Positions 61,324 through 64,000 of a stretch of DNA of 64,000 bases are shown piece by piece (the first letter of the stretch is position 1; each line of letters starts with the position of its first letter). The DNA comes from an uncultured Collinsella sp. (GTDB taxonomy: Bacteria > Actinomycetota > Coriobacteriia > Coriobacteriales > Coriobacteriaceae), in the NCBI GenBank assembly GCA_900541695.1, contig UQKL01000008.1, positions 1-64,000 of the forward strand, in the 5' to 3' direction. The translations under genes and the position numbers were made by a program. Under the pieces are notes generated by a model. The model had not been told where the DNA came from, did no database searches, and saw only the letters and a program-made list of their open reading frames with translations.

Positions 61324-62031
61324 TTAGCGACGGGCACGGAGCTTTTCGTAGCCTTCGGCGAAGAAGGCGACCGTCGCGGCGTCGGCCTCGGCGGCGTCGG
61401 CCTCGGTTGCGGGGACCACGCCGTGCTCGTCGCTCACCAGGAACAGCGCGCCCTTAAGCTGCGCGGGAATGTCTACGCGCGTGACCGGGATGCCCTTGGT
61501 CTGGGCCAGTTGCTCGATGAGCGTCGCCGTGCCGCACAGGAACTCGTCCGCCGGCGCCACAAAGGCAAGCTCGCCGTTGTTGACGGCGGCGAGCAGCTCG
61601 GGCGCCACGCCGGTCTCGTCGGCCTCGGAGCGAGCCTCGGCGGAGCGGGCACGCAGCGCCTTGGCCGACGTATCGGCGAGCGGCTCGTACTCCCCCACCG
61701 TCATGGCGGCGTTGCCGTTGATGTCGATCACCAGCATGAGCACGCCGTCGCGCGCAGTGTAATCGCCCTCGGCAAGCGACCACTCAACGTGCTGTTTGGC
61801 CCAGCTGAGCATGTTATGGGTAAGCGGCTCGCCCTGCACCAGGCGCTCGGACAGCGCGCGAATGTGGCGGTTGAGCATGGGCACCTTTTTGTTGGACATG
61901 CGCCAACGGCAGACAAGCGCGGGCTTGTCGAGCGTAAACTTCTCGACCGCCTCCTGATTGGCGCAAAAGTCCTCGTACGCACGCTGATCCTCGGCATTGC
62001 CAAACAGCTCGGCATCATCCACAACGGCCAT
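61324..62031 (-). CDS. Hypothetical protein
   Basis: 235 residues, not recognised. The N-terminal part is helical and acidic, a middle portion has VLMLVIDINGNAAMTVGEYEPL and the C-terminal part GTATLIEQLAQTKGIPVTRVDIPAQLKGALFLVSDEHGV (in part GIPVTRVDIPAQLKGALFLV), a faint likeness to class IV aminotransferase folds that is not enough for a call. ATG 62031 follows AAAGG; a TTG six bases upstream is possible. Its promoter probably includes TATAAC just upstream. Confidence 0.65.
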   Translation of the reverse strand: MAVVDDAELFGNAEDQRAYEDFCANQEAVEKFTLDKPALVCRWRMSNKKVPMLNRHIRALSERLVQGEPLTHNMLSWAKQHVEWSLAEGDYTARDGVLMLVIDINGNAAMTVGEYEPLADTSAKALRARSAEARSEADETGVAPELLAAVNNGELAFVAPADEFLCGTATLIEQLAQTKGIPVTRVDIPAQLKGALFLVSDEHGVVPATEADAAEADAATVAFFAEGYEKLRARR

Positions 62032-62081
62032 ATCCAACCTTTCTCAAAAACATACACCGCACCGTTATACCCAAAAAAGCC

Positions 62082-62109
62082 GCCCGCACCAACCGGCACG
62101 GACGGCAAT
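62082..62109 (-). terminator. Terminator of the purH downstream region
   Basis: On the minus strand GCCGTCCGTGCCGG pairs with the GGTGCGGGCGGC side and is followed by TTTTTTGGG. It lies about 200 bases after the purH stop, so the space between is transcribed. Confidence 0.85.
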
Positions 62110-62308
62110 AGATAGCTTTAGTTCGGGGCGAGCCAATACCGATGGTGGAGCATAAGCCAGCGAGCCGGACCCAAGTGCCTCAGGTCGCCGCGAAAGAGGA
62201 GCGACGCGTACTTCTGTACGCGAGCGACGGTTTGAGCGGCGAGATGAGGTGCTTGGGGCCGGCGCAGCGTCGAGCAGTTACGCGGTTTGGTAAAACCGCG
62301 TAACGATA
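62110..62308 (-). ncRNA. Structured region between purH and its terminator (putative)
   Basis: Contains GTTACGCGGTTT/AAACCGCGTAAC (62277-62304, 12-bp perfect), an outer imperfect pair of AAGCACCTCATCTCGCCGC with its near complement 60 bases on, and an inner GCGTAC TTCT GTACGC hairpin. It ends in a rho-independent terminator. It could be a structured 3' UTR, a small RNA or a repeat element. No protein frame is convincing. Confidence 0.45.
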
Positions 62309-63916
62309 TTAGTGACGGAAGTGACGGGCCCCCGTAAACACCATCGCAATGCCGTGCTCGTTGCAGGCCTGGATGCTCTCGTCATCGCGCTTGGAGCCGC
62401 CGGGCTGGATGATGCAGGTCACGCCGTGCGCGGCAAGCACGTCGACGTTGTCGCGGAACGGGAAGAACGCGTCGCTTGCACAGGCAAAGCCGCCCTTCTC
62501 CACGCCCTCGCGCTCGCAGAAGTCCTCGGCGCGCTCGCAGGCAAGCAGTGCGGAGTCAACGCGGTTAGGCTGACCCGGGCCCATGCCAATGCCGGCCTTA
62601 TCCTTGGAGACCAGGATGGCGTTGGACTTGACGCCCTTGCAGACCTTCCAGGCAAACTCGAGCTCGGCCATCTCGGCGTCGGTGGGCTTGCGGTCGGTGG
62701 GGAACGTAAAGGTCGCAGGATCCTCGGTCACGTGGTCGACCTCCTGCACCAGCATGCCGCCGTCGACGGAGCGCAGCTCCACCTGGGCGCCGTGGTCCAC
62801 GCCGCCGGTGGCCAGCACGCGCAGGTTGGGGCGCTTGGCCATGCGCTCGAGCGCCTCGGCAGTGTAGCTCGGAGCGATGATAACCTCGACGAACTGCTTG
62901 TTCTGATCGGCAAAGTGCTCAACCAGCTCATAGGGAACCTCGCGGTTGCAGGCGATGATGCCGCCGAAGGCGCTCTTGGGATCGCAGGCGAAGGCGCGGT
63001 CGTAGGCGGCCGTGATGTCCTCGGCCACGGCGGAGCCGCAGGGGTTCTGATGCTTGAGGATCACGCAGGCCGGCTCGTCGAACTCGCGGACCAGGCTCCA
63101 AGCGGCGTCGGCATCCAGATAGTTGTTGTAGCTGAGCGGCTTGCCCTGGATCTGCTCGGAGCCCACGAGCGGGAACTGCGAGCTCGCGGTATTCTCGCAG
63201 CCCTCGGCAAAGCGATAGACCGTGGCCTTCTGCTGAGGATTCTCGCCATAGCGCAGGTCGTCGACCTTCTCCAGCGAGATCTCGAGCTTGGCAGAGGTGT
63301 CCGCCACGTCGCTTGCCTGAGCGGCAAGCCAGCGGGAGATGGCCGTGTCGTAGGCGGCGGTGGTCTGGTAGACCTTCACCTGCAGGCGACGACGGGTGGA
63401 AAGCGTGGTGCAGCCACCGGTCTCGTGCATCTCGGCCAGGACGGCATCATAGTCGGCCGGGTCGGAGATGACGGTAACGCTCGCGGCGTTCTTGGCGGCA
63501 GAGCGCAGCATGGAGGGGCCACCGATGTCGATGTGCTCGATGGCGTCCGCGAAGGTGACCTCGGGGTTGGCGACGGTCTTCTCGAACTCGTACAGGTTGA
63601 CGACGACCAGGTCGATCAGCTTAATGCCGTGCTGAGCAGCCTCCTGCATGTGCTGCTCGGAATCGCGGCGGGCCAGCAGCGCGCCGTGAACCTTGGGGTG
63701 CAGGGTCTTAACGCGGCCGTCCATCATCTCGGGATAGCCCGTGAACTCCTCGATGGGGGTTACGGGGACGCCCGCGTCCTCGATGGCACGAGCCGTGCCG
63801 CCCGTAGAGATGATCTCGACGCCAAAGTCATCGACCAGCGTCCGTGCGAAATCGACGACGCCCGTCTTATCGGTAACCGAGATCAACGCGCGTGCGATCT
63901 TCACATCAGATCCCAT
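62309..63916 (-). CDS. purH: Bifunctional AICAR transformylase / IMP cyclohydrolase
   Basis: 535 residues. N-terminal MGS-like cyclohydrolase domain ([20 protein letters not shown]) and C-terminal transformylase with [11 protein letters not shown] and [10 protein letters not shown]. It does the last two steps to IMP. ATG 63916 follows AGGAGG. Full length. Confidence 0.96.
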   Translation of the reverse strand: MGSDVKIARALISVTDKTGVVDFARTLVDDFGVEIISTGGTARAIEDAGVPVTPIEEFTGYPEMMDGRVKTLHPKVHGALLARRDSEQHMQEAAQHGIKLIDLVVVNLYEFEKTVANPEVTFADAIEHIDIGGPSMLRSAAKNAASVTVISDPADYDAVLAEMHETGGCTTLSTRRRLQVKVYQTTAAYDTAISRWLAAQASDVADTSAKLEISLEKVDDLRYGENPQQKATVYRFAEGCENTASSQFPLVGSEQIQGKPLSYNNYLDADAAWSLVREFDEPACVILKHQNPCGSAVAEDITAAYDRAFACDPKSAFGGIIACNREVPYELVEHFADQNKQFVEVIIAPSYTAEALERMAKRPNLRVLATGGVDHGAQVELRSVDGGMLVQEVDHVTEDPATFTFPTDRKPTDAEMAELEFAWKVCKGVKSNAILVSKDKAGIGMGPGQPNRVDSALLACERAEDFCEREGVEKGGFACASDAFFPFRDNVDVLAAHGVTCIIQPGGSKRDDESIQACNEHGIAMVFTGARHFRH

Positions 63917-64000
63917 GCAGTCCTCCTGTCTGGTACGCCGCCGTGCTCTGTGAGCCGGTGATACGTCGATCTGCAGCGCTCGCGCAGCGGCATTGAAAAT
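63917..64000. other. Upstream of purH, nothing recognised
   Basis: 84 bases to the window edge. No start or terminator was identified; the gene to the right is outside. Confidence 0.3.

Noticed and set aside
62312..63961. A 549-codon plus-strand frame over purH
   Set aside because: Shadow of purH; no ribosome site and no recognisable domain.
1..64000. CRISPR arrays, prophage structural genes, rRNA
   Set aside because: No regularly spaced direct repeats, cas genes, capsid or tail genes, or rRNA sequence were seen anywhere in the window.

Overview
The window looks like part of a chromosome from a high-GC gut actinobacterium of the class Coriobacteriia, most like Collinsella. This is inferred from the gene content (mucin and plant-sugar PTS loci, RicT/HolB/Tmk cluster, Tat and Hyp genes, lysine-tailed topoisomerase) and the codon style; no marker gene such as rRNA is present. 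No rRNA, complete tRNA or CRISPR array was seen.

Positions 1-7842 are the right part of an integrated mobile element. It carries, from left to right, the tail of an IS21-type IstB gene, a candidate transfer origin, a MOBP-like relaxase, a VirD4/TraG coupling protein, a MobC-like relaxosome protein, a small unknown gene, a DnaB-like ATPase, an excisionase-like HTH protein, an unknown rightward cargo gene and a tyrosine integrase. The element ends at 7798-7842 in the 3' half of a tRNA gene (anticodon loop through CCA), followed by the tRNA's own terminator. The other end lies outside the window.

Positions 7900-18800 form an N-acetylgalactosamine-type amino sugar locus: YhcH-family protein, PfkB-type sugar-phosphate kinase, aldose epimerase, NagA deacetylase, AgaS deaminase/isomerase, a HutC-type GntR regulator and a mannose-family PTS (IIA, YajC, IIB, IIC, IID). 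Two nearly identical CTGGTAGTAACCA sites, one in front of agaS and one in front of the PTS genes, look like the regulator's operators. A 43-codon relic of a second nagA sits between the kinase and YhcH genes. A flavodoxin gene runs the other way.

Positions 18800-34900 are mainly housekeeping and envelope genes: a membrane protein/HTH pair, a membrane-anchored SurA-like protein, isocitrate dehydrogenase, a HEAT-like protein, a beta-hydroxyacid dehydrogenase with a striking His/Cys tail, DegV, long-form HPF, a family 3 solute-binding lipoprotein, an AbiEi/DUF559-like protein, ComF, RicT with a long basic tail, HolB, Tmk and a zinc-ribbon membrane protein.

Positions 35000-45400 hold a probable operon tatA-tatC-hypA-hypB-topA, then a STAS protein, an aspartate aminotransferase, NhaA and the manganese pyrophosphatase. 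Positions 45500-52400 hold a ROK glucokinase, a cellobiose-type PTS with 6-phospho-beta-glucosidase, a divergent GntR regulator and class I ManA. Positions 52800-64000 hold PcrA/UvrD, UppP, UspA, a HipBA toxin-antitoxin pair with two palindromic operators, a BceRS-like two-component system, an unknown gene and PurH.

The intergenic spaces contain several unexplained repeats: two copies of a roughly 220-bp element with terminal inverted repeats, a dispersed GGGACAGGTT-type motif, a nested 30-bp perfect inverted repeat at 52657-52786 and a structured region after purH. No wholly new multi-gene system was proved; the repeats, the His/Cys-tailed dehydrogenase and the mobile element are the best leads.
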